Of a stretch of 64,000 bases of DNA, positions 47,993 to 56,037 are shown one piece after another (position 1 is the stretch's first letter; every line of letters starts with the position of its first letter). The stretch lies in assembly GCA_038741495.1 (NCBI GenBank), contig JAVYKX010000001.1, forward strand, positions 304,918 to 368,917. The letters run 5' to 3'. The DNA comes from Thermofilum sp. GTDB taxonomy: Archaea; Thermoproteota; Thermoprotei; Thermofilales; Thermofilaceae. Below the pieces are notes generated by a model that did not search any database, was not told where the DNA came from, and saw nothing but the letters and a program-made list of their open reading frames with translations. Both the position numbers and the translations under genes were made by a program.

Positions 47993-48129
47993 GCTCCCCA
48001 GCCGGCATTTGCCTCCTTTTTAGTTTCACCCGTTCAAAATTTTCTCGAGAATACAGAAAAGAGGTTTTAGCTCTTCTCGCCAAAATGAATCTGGGATACC
48101 AGCGTGAAACTTTCGGCGTAGTTAGTTGA

Positions 48130-48603
48130 TTATATGCCGCCTTTCAGCTCCACGAGCAGCTTGCCCAGAAGTCTTCTGAACATGTTTATCCTATTGACGA
48201 CTGCCACGAGAGCGGACCTTCCAGTGTTCTCGTAGGTCCCGTGGTATTTTATCCTAAGCTTGTTGTTCTCAAACTCCACCTCGAGGTCAGGGTCCTCTTG
48301 GGCTGCCGGAGGCACTTGGCTTGCTTCAAGCTCCGCGAGCATAGCTAGGTGGATTTGGTTTCCGAAGCACGCTATCTCGGCAGTCATGTACTCGTCTACG
48401 GCGAGAACGTCCCAGCGGCCGCTCTGGTCCTGTGCTGCGAGCACGCGGCCTAGGAGGCGGAAGTCCTCGACGAGCGTGAACTTCACACCCTCCTGGACTA
48501 CTGAGCGTACGCCTTCCACGTTTCCTCGCTTGAGTCGTGGCGTTGACTTACTTAACTTTGCTTCGCTGAGAAGTCTTTTATACTTGGGAGCTTCGAAGAG
48601 CAT
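48130..48603 (-). CDS. Unrecognised conserved-looking protein divergent from toxin-antitoxin pair
   Basis: A 157-residue protein. The N-terminal third is basic (KYKRLLSEAKLSKSTPRLKRGN), the middle has VLAVDEYMTAEIACFGNQIHLAMLAELEASQ, and the end is strand-like then helical (NKLRIKYHGTYENTGRSALVAVVNRINMFRRLLGKLL in two parts). No family known. ATG 48603 directly abuts the GTG of the divergent antitoxin gene, so that gene's promoter lies inside this coding region. Confidence 0.55.
   Translation of the reverse strand: MLFEAPKYKRLLSEAKLSKSTPRLKRGNVEGVRSVVQEGVKFTLVEDFRLLGRVLAAQDQSGRWDVLAVDEYMTAEIACFGNQIHLAMLAELEASQVPPAAQEDPDLEVEFENNKLRIKYHGTYENTGRSALVAVVNRINMFRRLLGKLLVELKGGI
48575..48582 (+). promoter_or_regulatory. 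TATA box of the AbrB/PIN pair, inside the divergent gene
   Basis: CTTTTATA centred about 26 nt before GTG 48604. It lies within the first codons of the minus-strand gene that starts at 48603, so expression of the two must interfere. Confidence 0.5.
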
Positions 48604-48858
48604 GTGGTGGCGAAAAGGAGGTTTATCGTCAGGGTAGGCGAGGACGGCGCCGTCAAGCTTCCCAGGGCTCTCCTGCGGGAGCTGGGCGTGGAGCCGGGAA
48701 CCTACGCGGTGATCTACAGGGAGGGTTCCGGAATAGCTATAAGGTTCAAAGCTAGCAGAAGCCCGCTCAGGCTCGGGAGGCAGGTCTCCACCGAGGAGAT
48801 GGAGCAGATGATCCGCGAGGCACTCGACGAGGTGGTGGCGGCGCGATGGGAGAGCTAG
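48604..48858 (+). CDS. AbrB/SpoVT-type antitoxin
   Basis: An 84-residue swapped-hairpin DNA-binding protein. KRRFIVRVGEDGAVKLPRALLRELGVEPG is the AbrB fold (shown here as two short motifs, IVRVGEDGAVKLP and LRELGVEPG), followed by a helical tail (TEEMEQMIREALDEVV) that would bind the toxin. GTG start, leaderless by TATA placement. Overlaps the PIN gene by 13 nt. Confidence 0.82.
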   Translation: MVAKRRFIVRVGEDGAVKLPRALLRELGVEPGTYAVIYREGSGIAIRFKASRSPLRLGRQVSTEEMEQMIREALDEVVAARWES

Positions 48859-49274
48859 GGGGCCTCGATAAGATTCTCGTGGACACGGACGTCCTCCTCC
48901 ACGACACGTTCGAGGATAGCGAGAAGCACGCGGAGGCTGCCGAGATGCTCGACGAGGCGAATAAAGTGTACCTTCCCTCCATAGTCGTCCACGAGTACTT
49001 GTGGCTCCTCCTGGTTAAGTTCAGGCAGAGCCCGGAGATCGTGAGAGAGAAGCTCGAAGAGTACTTTGGCGACGCCCGCTTCATATACGTTAGCGAGAAC
49101 AGCGAAGTGTTCCTGAGAGCCCTCGAGATGATGCGCGAAGATGGTGCCGAGCCGTACATGGTTAACGACTACATCCTCCTAGTGCTCGCTCAAAGGCTTG
49201 GGGCGGTTCTAGTGACCTACGACGAGGAGCTGAAAGAGATCGCGAAAGCCAGAGGGGTGGCGACGCTGCCCTAA
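48846..49274 (+). CDS. PIN-domain toxin RNase, partner of AbrB-type antitoxin
   Basis: A 142-residue PIN nuclease. Acidic residues: D in ILVDTDVLLHD (about 13 and 15), E in VVHEYLWLLL (about 50), D in MVNDYILLVLAQ (about 107) and D in VTYDEELKEIA (about 125). ATG start inside the antitoxin gene, 13 nt overlap. Distinct from the VapC at 20151, so this window has two different PIN toxin systems. Confidence 0.85.
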   Translation: MGELGGLDKILVDTDVLLHDTFEDSEKHAEAAEMLDEANKVYLPSIVVHEYLWLLLVKFRQSPEIVREKLEEYFGDARFIYVSENSEVFLRALEMMREDGAEPYMVNDYILLVLAQRLGAVLVTYDEELKEIAKARGVATLP

Positions 49275-49275
49275 A

Positions 49276-50475
49276 CTATCTTGAGTGCTTCCTCACGAAT
49301 CGCTCGATTCTCGTGAACGCCTCCTCGAGGACCTCTATCGGCGGAAGGTACACGATTCTCATGTGGTCGGAGCCCAGCGGGCCGAAGCCCGAGCCGTAGA
49401 CGACGAAGACCTTTTCCTCCAGGAGCAGCCTTCTCGCGAACTCCTCATCGCTCAGGTGGGTGCTCAGGCGGGGAAACGCGTAGAAAGCCCCCTTGGGTGC
49501 AATCGGCATGGAAACTCCGTGAAGCTCGTTCAACCTCTTAGACGCGTACTTCCTCCTCTCGTCGAGCTTCCTCTTCACCCCTTCCAGGAAATTCGGCCTC
49601 TTTGCCGCAAAGCGGGCCAGCGCGACCTGCAGCGGCGTGACCGCGGAGAGCCTTGTCATCAGAAAGTTTAGGATCCCTTTCCTCAACTCGGAGAGGTGTT
49701 CTTCCGGGCCGAGGAGGTAGATGTACCCGAGCCTCCAGCCGGTTGCCAGGAATGTTTTCGAGAATCCGTTCAGCCCAATGACGAGGTTATCGCTTCCCGC
49801 GAGGGCGCCGACGCTCTTGAACTCTCCCTCGAAGGTTAACGCGTCGTAGATCTCGTCGGTCACTACGGGGACCTCGTGCTCTGCTGCCACGTCGATGATT
49901 TCCCGTAGAATTTTCGCCGGGTAGACAGCCCCCGTGGGGTTGTGAGGGTTGTTAACGATGATGAACTTCGTCTTCTTCGAGATTTTCCTCCTTATGTCGT
50001 CCACGTCGGGGATCCAGCCCTCGCTCTCGATCGTCGCGTAGAAGATTTTCCTCGCTCCGTAGAAGTCCGCGAAGTTTATGTAGAGGGGGTAGCTGGGGTC
50101 GGGGATCAGGACCTCGTCCCCCTCGTTGACGAGAGCAGCGTACAGAGCGTTCAGCGCCTCGCTGACCCCCGACGTGACCAGAATATTGGAGGGGTTTACC
50201 TTCACGCCGTTCCAAGTCCTTTCCTTCTCGGCTATAGCTTCCCTAAGCTCCTTGACCCCGTCTGAAGAAGCGTAGTAGTTGTGTCCCTCCAGCATCGCCT
50301 TGTACGCTTCGTCTACAAGCTCTTTCGGTGTCTCGAAGTCGTACTTGAGCGGGTCGCCGATGTTGAGGTAGATTACTTTCTCGCCCTTCTCCTCCAGCTC
50401 CCGCGCTATGGCGTTAAACTTCCTTATAGGATAATCAAGTTTCTGCACTCGCTCCGAGAGCAGACTTTGTCTCAC
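49276..50475 (-). CDS. Alanine-type class I/II aminotransferase
   Basis: A 399-residue PLP enzyme. NIGDPLKYDFETP (38-50) with the distinctive YDF insertion seen in archaeal alanine aminotransferases, DPSYPLY near 126, NNPHNPTGAVYP near 175, VTDEIYDAL near 206, and the Schiff-base K240 in NGFSKTFLATGWRLG. It probably makes alanine from pyruvate and glutamate, tying in with glutamate dehydrogenase at 32-34 kb. GTG start. The stop is 1 nt from the convergent PIN gene. Confidence 0.9.
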   Translation of the reverse strand: MRQSLLSERVQKLDYPIRKFNAIARELEEKGEKVIYLNIGDPLKYDFETPKELVDEAYKAMLEGHNYYASSDGVKELREAIAEKERTWNGVKVNPSNILVTSGVSEALNALYAALVNEGDEVLIPDPSYPLYINFADFYGARKIFYATIESEGWIPDVDDIRRKISKKTKFIIVNNPHNPTGAVYPAKILREIIDVAAEHEVPVVTDEIYDALTFEGEFKSVGALAGSDNLVIGLNGFSKTFLATGWRLGYIYLLGPEEHLSELRKGILNFLMTRLSAVTPLQVALARFAAKRPNFLEGVKRKLDERRKYASKRLNELHGVSMPIAPKGAFYAFPRLSTHLSDEEFARRLLLEEKVFVVYGSGFGPLGSDHMRIVYLPPIEVLEEAFTRIERFVRKHSR

Positions 50476-50528
50476 GTAAAAGAGTTGCCGGATTTTCCTA
50501 CTAAAAATCCTTTCTCCGAAACGAGCAG

Positions 50529-50535
50529 ATTTATG
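50529..50535 (+). promoter_or_regulatory. TATA-like box of the DsbA-like gene
   Basis: ATTTATG centred about 28 nt before ATG 50560. It rules out the long in-frame extension beginning at 50281, which overlaps the divergent aminotransferase. Confidence 0.5.
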
Positions 50536-50559
50536 TGCAGGCGCGCTGTTAGGCTGGTT

Positions 50560-51852
50560 ATGGAGCTGAAGAGGACCGTGATAGTTGCGCTCGCTACCGC
50601 TGCCGCGGTTGCGGTAGTTCTGCTGCTCGTCTTCTACAGGCCTGCCAGTACCCCCATCCAGCCTCAGGCGTGCCCCGACCAGGCCGTGGTGTACATTTAC
50701 GCAACAGAGGAGCAGAAGAAATTTGCGGACACGATCGTGGCAGACCTCAAGATGATGCTGCAGCAGCGGGGAGTGAACATCGTGAACGTGCCAATGTGCA
50801 CTTTACCCGCGCAGAGCTTTCCGTGGAAACTTCAGGTGTACCCAGCCATTCTAATCCGCGGCGACGTGAGCGTGCCTCCCGAGTACGTTTCCAGAACCTT
50901 GGACGGGTACAGGGAGCTCTACCCGCTCGTTTCCCTTATGCTGGCCCACCAGATGGGAGTCGCTCTCTTCAGCTACGCTGGGGAGGCTGTACTCGTCCCG
51001 AGCGCAGCGCCCTTCGCGAACATCTCGGTAAGCACCCTGCAGCAGGCGAAAGAGTTCCTTAGCTGGTTATTCGTCGTCAACGTAACGCAGGTTTCAAGCT
51101 CGCATGACGCAGAGCTAGCTTCGCGGCTAAGCTTCCTCCCGGGCATCGTCGTGAAAAGCTCCTACAATCTCACGCTAGGAGCACCCTACATCGTCGAGGT
51201 CGCGCCCGGAGCGTACGCGCTCGCGGAGAGGTTCCAGCGCGCCATGCTTCAGTACCTGGGAGTTCTTGCCTATGAGGTTAAAAGCAACCCTCTTTCAGGC
51301 TTAGAGGACGGCGTACCCTTCGGTGCGGGAACAGTAACCCTCTACCTCCTCGAGGACTACCACTGCCCCTTCTGCGCGAAGTTCATCAACAGCAGTGGGG
51401 AGCTCCTCTCCGAGCTCGCTCGAGAAGGGAGACTCAGAGTCGTTTTCCTAGATCTAGTGGTCCACGCCGAGGTAGCTCCCGTTCACGCCTTCGCTCGATG
51501 CCTGTTCAACCTGACGGGCAGCGCTGACCTGTACTTTGACTTGACGCGGGAGCTCTACAGAGCTCTACTCTCCGGGAAGCAGGTTACTCTAGAGGATGCT
51601 GTGAGCTTTGCTAGGATCAGAGTGCCCCAGGATGTTGTGAACGCGTCACTAGCTTGCAGTAGAAGACTGGAGAGCGAGGTGCTCGCCAGGTCTAGAAGCC
51701 TGCAGGGCGCGGGCTTCACGGGGACACCGACGTTCATCTTCTGGAACGATCTCGCGGGCAGGGGCCTGCTTCTGGAAGGCTGCATAGATGTCAACGCCTG
51801 CATTACGAGGGAGGACTTTCTCCGGATACTTGAGTGGCTCCGCGGAGGATAG
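50560..51852 (+). CDS. Membrane-anchored DsbA-like thioredoxin-fold protein
   Basis: About 430 residues. An N-terminal anchor helix (TVIVALATAAAVAVVLLLVF) is followed by a glutaredoxin-like domain (VVYIYATEEQ, ADTIVADLKMMLQQRG, NVPMCTLPAQ) and then a DsbA-type domain with active-site CPFC in LLEDYHCPFCAKF (near 265) and a cis-Pro TGTPTF near the end. Oxidises or shuffles disulfides outside the cell; extra cysteines (ACS, EGCIDVNAC) may act as structural pairs. ATG start. Several NxS/T glycosylation sites. Confidence 0.83.
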   Translation: MELKRTVIVALATAAAVAVVLLLVFYRPASTPIQPQACPDQAVVYIYATEEQKKFADTIVADLKMMLQQRGVNIVNVPMCTLPAQSFPWKLQVYPAILIRGDVSVPPEYVSRTLDGYRELYPLVSLMLAHQMGVALFSYAGEAVLVPSAAPFANISVSTLQQAKEFLSWLFVVNVTQVSSSHDAELASRLSFLPGIVVKSSYNLTLGAPYIVEVAPGAYALAERFQRAMLQYLGVLAYEVKSNPLSGLEDGVPFGAGTVTLYLLEDYHCPFCAKFINSSGELLSELAREGRLRVVFLDLVVHAEVAPVHAFARCLFNLTGSADLYFDLTRELYRALLSGKQVTLEDAVSFARIRVPQDVVNASLACSRRLESEVLARSRSLQGAGFTGTPTFIFWNDLAGRGLLLEGCIDVNACITREDFLRILEWLRGG

Positions 51853-51895
51853 GGCTAGAAAAAGTTTTTGTATTGGATGCAAAACCGGTAGACGC

Positions 51896-52441
51896 GTGCG
51901 GTTAGGCTCTAAGAGCGTTGCCCTGATCTCTACGTTCACAGCACTCGGGCTGGCTTTGAGAGTTGCGAAAAACCTTGCCACGAGCGTGCAGTTCGTGAAC
52001 ATTCCTCTGCTTTTCGGTTTTCTCGCAGCGTTCTTCGCGGGCCCCCGCTCGGGTTTTCTCACCACAGCGCTAATCTACCTTCTATCGGACCTGTTCATTC
52101 TCCCTGGCGTGTGGACTATCACTAACATGGTTCTCGGAGGTTTAGCGGCGGCCGCTTTCGGCGCTGCTTCGAATTTGATTAGAACCTTCGAGCACCGCTT
52201 TGCCCTGGCTTTCCTACTATGCTTCCTCTTCGACGTGAGTAGCTCAGTGCTGCTCTACATCTTCTTCGGAGTACCTCTGGTTCAGGCTCTCATAGTGGGC
52301 GTTGTGGGCTTGTTCCTTCCCGTGATGGGGGGCTACCTCATCGGAGTGGGCCCGCTCACCGAGTTTACGACAGCGTTGCTATCGGTGCTTCTCGCCGATA
52401 GGCTGAGAAAGATCTTTGGGAAGGAGATAGAGAAAAACTAA
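51896..52441 (+). CDS. ECF transporter S component, possibly for cobalamin
   Basis: About 181 residues with five or six hydrophobic segments. FTALGLALRVAKNLATSVQFVN, LLFGFLAAFFAGPRSGFLTTALIYLLSDLF and VWTITNMVLGGLAAAAFGAAS fit the S-component pattern with the DLFILPG loop. GTG 51896 has a weak TATA (TTGTATT) about 26 nt upstream; an earlier frame start at 51788 lies inside the DsbA-like gene. It is followed by a DUF4430 protein and a DUF4443 regulator, a grouping that suggests cobalamin uptake. No ATPase or T gene here, so it would borrow one. Confidence 0.75.
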   Translation: MRLGSKSVALISTFTALGLALRVAKNLATSVQFVNIPLLFGFLAAFFAGPRSGFLTTALIYLLSDLFILPGVWTITNMVLGGLAAAAFGAASNLIRTFEHRFALAFLLCFLFDVSSSVLLYIFFGVPLVQALIVGVVGLFLPVMGGYLIGVGPLTEFTTALLSVLLADRLRKIFGKEIEKN

Positions 52442-52468
52442 AATATTGGAATTTTATCCGAAAGCTTC

Positions 52469-52942
52469 GTGAGCGCGCGGACAGCTACCGAGAAGCTAGT
52501 GGTCGCCGCGCTACTCGTGTGGGCGGTCGCCGCGACGTCTGCAGCTGCTTACCTATACCTCGAGAATGCCAGGCTGGAGAGGGAGCTCGAAGCGAGCAGG
52601 ACGCTTCTAGGCAATGCTGTGGTTGTAAACCTGGGAATCGATTATGGGAACGGCACCGTAGTGTGGTATAACGGTACTCTGCTGCCGCGGGGCGCTACGG
52701 TGTTCTCCGCACTGCTCTCGGTAGCTTCTGTCGAGTACCAGGTTTCCCCGATGGGCGTGTACGTTACTTCCGTGAACGGTGTAGCCGAGAGGATCCTCTC
52801 GAAGAACGAGGGGTACAGCTGGCTCTGGTACTACTTCGACGCGAGCAAAGGGCAGCTGGTCATGGGCCCTGTTGCTGCAGACAAGTATAAGCTTTCGAGC
52901 GGCGATGTAATCGTGTGGAGGTATGAGCACTGGCGCTTCTGA
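52469..52942 (+). CDS. Anchored DUF4430 protein, cobalamin-binding-like
   Basis: A 157-residue exported protein. N-terminal anchor helix (KLVVAALLVWAVAATSAAAYLYLE), a short coiled linker, then the DUF4430 fold, related to the C-terminal domain of transcobalamin: VFSALLSVASVEYQ, YVTSVNGVAE, YSWLWYYFDA and DVIVWRYEHW. Likely displays a cobalamin-binding domain for the ECF S component just upstream. GTG start. The 3' end overlaps the next gene by 20 nt. Confidence 0.8.
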   Translation: MSARTATEKLVVAALLVWAVAATSAAAYLYLENARLERELEASRTLLGNAVVVNLGIDYGNGTVVWYNGTLLPRGATVFSALLSVASVEYQVSPMGVYVTSVNGVAERILSKNEGYSWLWYYFDASKGQLVMGPVAADKYKLSSGDVIVWRYEHWRF

Positions 52943-53549
52943 GGAATCGCTGGTTCTTCTTTACCTCTACTTAGTAGGGACTTTTGCGGGGAGGGCGCGA
53001 ATCGCCGAAGACCTGAGGCTGGGCGAGGGCACGGTAAGGAGGATTCTCCAGCGGCTGAGCGGAGCGGGTCTCGTCGAGAAGATTCGGGCAGGATCGCGCA
53101 TCACGCGGCGTGGAACCGCTTACGTGGAGGACTTCCTCGGGAGGATGGGCGTCAAGAGGCTGGTGCTCGCCAGGGTAAGCGAGCTCGAGGGAGGGCTAGC
53201 CCTGATCGCGCTTCTAGGCTCGGCTAGGAATCCTGGGAGCCACGTCCTAAAGCTCAGGGACGCTGCCGTGAGGGAGGGCGCGGCCGGCGCGATTATCGCT
53301 TTGAGAGAGGGCAGGGCTCTGAGGCTTCCTCCAGGAGGGGAGGATCTCTGCGACTACCTAAGGGACCTCTGCTCCAGCATCTCCAGGCTGGCTCCGCGAA
53401 GCTACAGCGCGGCCATCATCGTCTTTGGAGAGGGGTTCGGGGCGCCGCTCAGAGGCTTCCTCGGAGTCCTATCCAGTCCCTACTACTCTCTTCTAGCTTC
53501 CGGGGAACGTTCTCTCCTGCCTGAGGAGTTCTTCCACCGCTTGGGGTAG
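52923..53549 (+). CDS. Winged-helix regulator with DUF4443 domain
   Basis: A 208-residue archaeal regulator. Residues 5-70 form the winged helix (LVLLYLYLVGTFAGRARIAEDL, GTVRRILQRLSGAGLVEKI). The C-terminal DUF4443 domain reads LALIALLGSARNPGSHVLKLRDAAVREGA and then AIIVFGEGF. ATG 52923 with GTGGAGGT just upstream, so it is translated from the shared mRNA. Probably controls the transporter genes before it. Its 3' end overlaps the convergent HAD gene by 57 nt. Confidence 0.83.
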   Translation: MSTGASEESLVLLYLYLVGTFAGRARIAEDLRLGEGTVRRILQRLSGAGLVEKIRAGSRITRRGTAYVEDFLGRMGVKRLVLARVSELEGGLALIALLGSARNPGSHVLKLRDAAVREGAAGAIIALREGRALRLPPGGEDLCDYLRDLCSSISRLAPRSYSAAIIVFGEGFGAPLRGFLGVLSSPYYSLLASGERSLLPEEFFHRLG

Positions 53550-54218
53550 CTCTTCGAGCGTCGAGATCCAGGCGTCCGCCAGTGGACTCTTCTCTTTCGC
53601 GTACTTCAGAACCTGTACAGCTTTGAGTCCCGCGGCCTTAGCCCCAGCGATATCCACCTGCGCATCATCCCCCACGTATACAGCCTCAGCCGGGGCTACG
53701 CCGAGAAGAAAGCAAGAAACTTCGAAGATCTCGCGGGACGGCTTCCGCCAGGGGAAAGCCTGGGAAGCCACCACAACATCCACGAACTCGAGGAGGCCCG
53801 AGAACTGCAGCCTAAGCTTGGTCGCATCGTAGCTGCCCACGTTGGTTAGGATCCCCAGCTTCAAGCCCATATCTTTTAGCGCGCGCATCACAGGCTGAGC
53901 GGAAGGCTCGACGTCGAACCCTTCGATGTACGCTTCAAGCACCGCCGCATACACCTGCTCTGCGAGCCTCAGGCTAGGAAGTATTCCCAGCTGGCGGAGC
54001 AGGAGCATTACCCTCGCGAGGTCCCAGAGCTCCACGCTGCCGTACAGCTGCCCGGCCCGCTCCCAGAGCTCTGAGACGGTTTGGGGGTGGGCTCTCAAAC
54101 CCGTGTGCGTTTCCACTACCGCGGAGATTTTCTCCGAAAGCACCCTGGCAAACCCTCTATCGTAAACTATTGTGCCTCCCACGTCGAAGAGAACCGCTCT
54201 CAAGGCACCCGCAGCCAC
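53493..54218 (-). CDS. HAD-family hydrolase (subfamily I)
   Basis: A 241-residue phosphatase-like enzyme. Motif I FDVGGTIVYD near 11-20 (catalytic Asp), motif II LTNVGSYD near 124, Lys in WRKPSREIF near 157, and VYVGDDAQVDIAGAKAAGL as motif IV. A helical cap sits between motifs I and II. Substrate might be a sugar or nucleotide phosphate. ATG or GTG start at 54218 region. Last 57 nt overlap the convergent DUF4443 gene. Confidence 0.87.
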   Translation of the reverse strand: MAAGALRAVLFDVGGTIVYDRGFARVLSEKISAVVETHTGLRAHPQTVSELWERAGQLYGSVELWDLARVMLLLRQLGILPSLRLAEQVYAAVLEAYIEGFDVEPSAQPVMRALKDMGLKLGILTNVGSYDATKLRLQFSGLLEFVDVVVASQAFPWRKPSREIFEVSCFLLGVAPAEAVYVGDDAQVDIAGAKAAGLKAVQVLKYAKEKSPLADAWISTLEELPQAVEELLRQERTFPGS

Positions 54219-54298
54219 AGCCGTAGAGCGGCGGCGTCATATATGCTTCTTTCAGCGAAAGGGATTAATCGGCTAGGTGCTCGAGGCGGTTGAGCTAA

Positions 54299-54955
54299 GT
54301 GGCTAGGGCTGGTGAGTACTCTAGGTTGGTCGCCGGGAAGAGGGTTAAGGCCTTCTTCTCGGAGAGTGGGGAGCTTGAGTATCTCGAGGTAGACGGTAAC
54401 GTGTTTGAGGGCGTAGGGGACTTCGCGCCAGTCCCCCTCTGGAGGCTCAGGCGCTTGAAGCTAGGGGAGATACCTGAGGAGGTTCTCATACAGCCTGTTG
54501 AGGGGGTTGAGAGAAATATCATCTACAGCATCGGCTTGGGTAAGCGGGCATCCTTCGAGGTGAAAGTGGGTAAAGGGTTCGCAATCCTCGAGATGAACGA
54601 GTGGCCGCAGGACTGGGAGGGAGCTATAGGCTTCTTCACTTACGTGAACTCTCTAGCCGACCTTCTGCGAGAGCTGGAGAGGATGAACGTGGTGCACGAC
54701 CTCGAGGCGGAGCTCGCAGACGAGCTCTTCACGCTGTCCTTTACCCTCCGCCTAAGCGAGAACCTCACCGTGCTGAACGCTCTCAGAATCTTGAAGCGGT
54801 TTATCCGAGTACTGGAGGAGGAGGCAGAGTACAGGGCGGCGGAGCAAGCGCTAAAAGAAGCTAGGAGGATTCTTAAAAGGCGGCAGAGCAAGCGTAAGAA
54901 GTCGAGCTTCTACTCTCAAGTATCCAGGGTTCTAGAGGAGACAGCCCCGTTCTAG
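54299..54955 (+). CDS. Unrecognised protein with helical C-terminus
   Basis: A 218-residue soluble protein. The first half is strand-rich (YSRLVAGKRVKAFFSESGELEYLEV, PLWRLRRLKLGEIPEEVLIQPV), the second strongly helical and basic (LADLLRELERMNVVHDLEAEL, RRILKRRQSKRKKSS). The basic tail could bind nucleic acid. GTG start. No neighbours in the same operon. Not recognised. Confidence 0.6.
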   Translation: MARAGEYSRLVAGKRVKAFFSESGELEYLEVDGNVFEGVGDFAPVPLWRLRRLKLGEIPEEVLIQPVEGVERNIIYSIGLGKRASFEVKVGKGFAILEMNEWPQDWEGAIGFFTYVNSLADLLRELERMNVVHDLEAELADELFTLSFTLRLSENLTVLNALRILKRFIRVLEEEAEYRAAEQALKEARRILKRRQSKRKKSSFYSQVSRVLEETAPF

Positions 54956-55074
54956 GCTTGCGGATCTCCGCCTTCTCAAGGAAAATCATACAAGCTTTCG
55001 CGGGATTTCAGAAACCTATTCTATTTTTTAGAGCAGAGAAAAGTATAATTTTCAGAGGTTTCTAGAGTGGTGCT

Positions 55075-55557
55075 ATGCTCGACGAGAAGGACCTCGCCAT
55101 ACTGGACACGCTGCAGGAGAATGCTCGCCTCACCGTGAAGGAGATAAGCAGGAAGGTGAACTCGCCCATCACTACCACGCACGCTCGGCTCAAGAAGCTC
55201 GAGAAAGAAGGCTACATACGAGCTTACCGCGCAATTCTCGATGCGAGGAAGCTCGGTTTCACGACTACCGCGTTCATCTTCGTATCCTTTTCTCGAGAGC
55301 AGGGCTTGGACCAGAGGAAGGTGGCTGAGCAGATCGCGAAGATACCGGAGGTTCAGGAGGTTCACATCATCACTGGCGAGTGGGATATCCTCGTAAAAGT
55401 GCGCGTAGGCTCCGTCGACGATCTCGGCGAGCTGGTTGTCGGCAGGCTTAGAAGCATCCAGGGAGTTGAGAGGACTTACACTTCAGTGGTGCTCGAGACG
55501 GTTAAGGAGACGCAGAAGCTTCCCTTACCGCTGGCTCGCGCGCGAGAGTTTATGTAG
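55075..55557 (+). CDS. Lrp/AsnC-family regulator
   Basis: A 160-residue regulator. The winged helix LDEKDLAILDTLQENARLTVKEISRKV then ITTTHARLKKLEKEGYI (two segments) is followed by the RAM effector domain (TAFIFVSFSREQG, VQEVHIITGEWDILVKVRV). Binds amino acids and controls metabolic genes. ATG start with TATA-like AGTATAATT about 30 nt upstream. Stands alone. Confidence 0.92.
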   Translation: MLDEKDLAILDTLQENARLTVKEISRKVNSPITTTHARLKKLEKEGYIRAYRAILDARKLGFTTTAFIFVSFSREQGLDQRKVAEQIAKIPEVQEVHIITGEWDILVKVRVGSVDDLGELVVGRLRSIQGVERTYTSVVLETVKETQKLPLPLARAREFM

Positions 55558-55614
55558 GATGCCGCCGGGCCTATTTTTCCCGAGCACGCGAGGAACCAGC
55601 TTGAGGTGCTGGGG

Positions 55615-56034
55615 TTGGCGAGAATATACCTGGCTGCGCCGATGAGAGGTGTCCGCCTAGCGCTCAACCACGTCAGGGAGCTAGCCCGCCTCCTCGAGGA
55701 GATGAACCACCGGGTCCTCACTAAGCACGTAACGGAGGAGGAGCTAGATGTGGATAGAGGGCTCACGCCCAGAGAGATATTTGAGAGAGATGTGCAGCTT
55801 CTCGAGGAGGCGGACGTTATGATCGCGGAAGTCTCCCACCCGAGCCTCGGCGTGGGTTTCGAGCTCGCTTACTTCCTTCTGAAAGGGAAACCCGCTGCCG
55901 CTCTGGTGCTTGAGGAGCGCAGAGCAAGCTTGTCGGCTCTCATCGAAGGCATTACCTGGCCGAACTTCCACCTGATCACGTACCGCAGCCCTAAAGAAGC
56001 AGTCGAGAAGCTTACCCGGCTCGGAATAATCTAG
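55615..56034 (+). CDS. Nucleotide N-glycosidase-like protein (DNPH1/deoxyribosyltransferase family)
   Basis: About 139 residues. IYLAAPMRGVRLA opens the fold, and EEADVMIAEVSHPSLGVGFELAYF holds the catalytic Glu and substrate loop of nucleoside 2-deoxyribosyltransferase-related enzymes. Length fits the monophosphate N-hydrolase branch (DNPH1-like), which removes damaged or excess deoxynucleotides. TTG 55615 chosen because GAGGTG ends 6 nt upstream; GTG 55606 is also in frame. 3 nt separate it from the next gene. Confidence 0.8.
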   Translation: MARIYLAAPMRGVRLALNHVRELARLLEEMNHRVLTKHVTEEELDVDRGLTPREIFERDVQLLEEADVMIAEVSHPSLGVGFELAYFLLKGKPAAALVLEERRASLSALIEGITWPNFHLITYRSPKEAVEKLTRLGII

Positions 56035-56037
56035 CAG

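Noticed and set aside
50281-50559. N-terminal extension of the DsbA-like protein
   Set aside because: It is antisense to the aminotransferase, and the TATA box and hydrophobic anchor both support ATG 50560.
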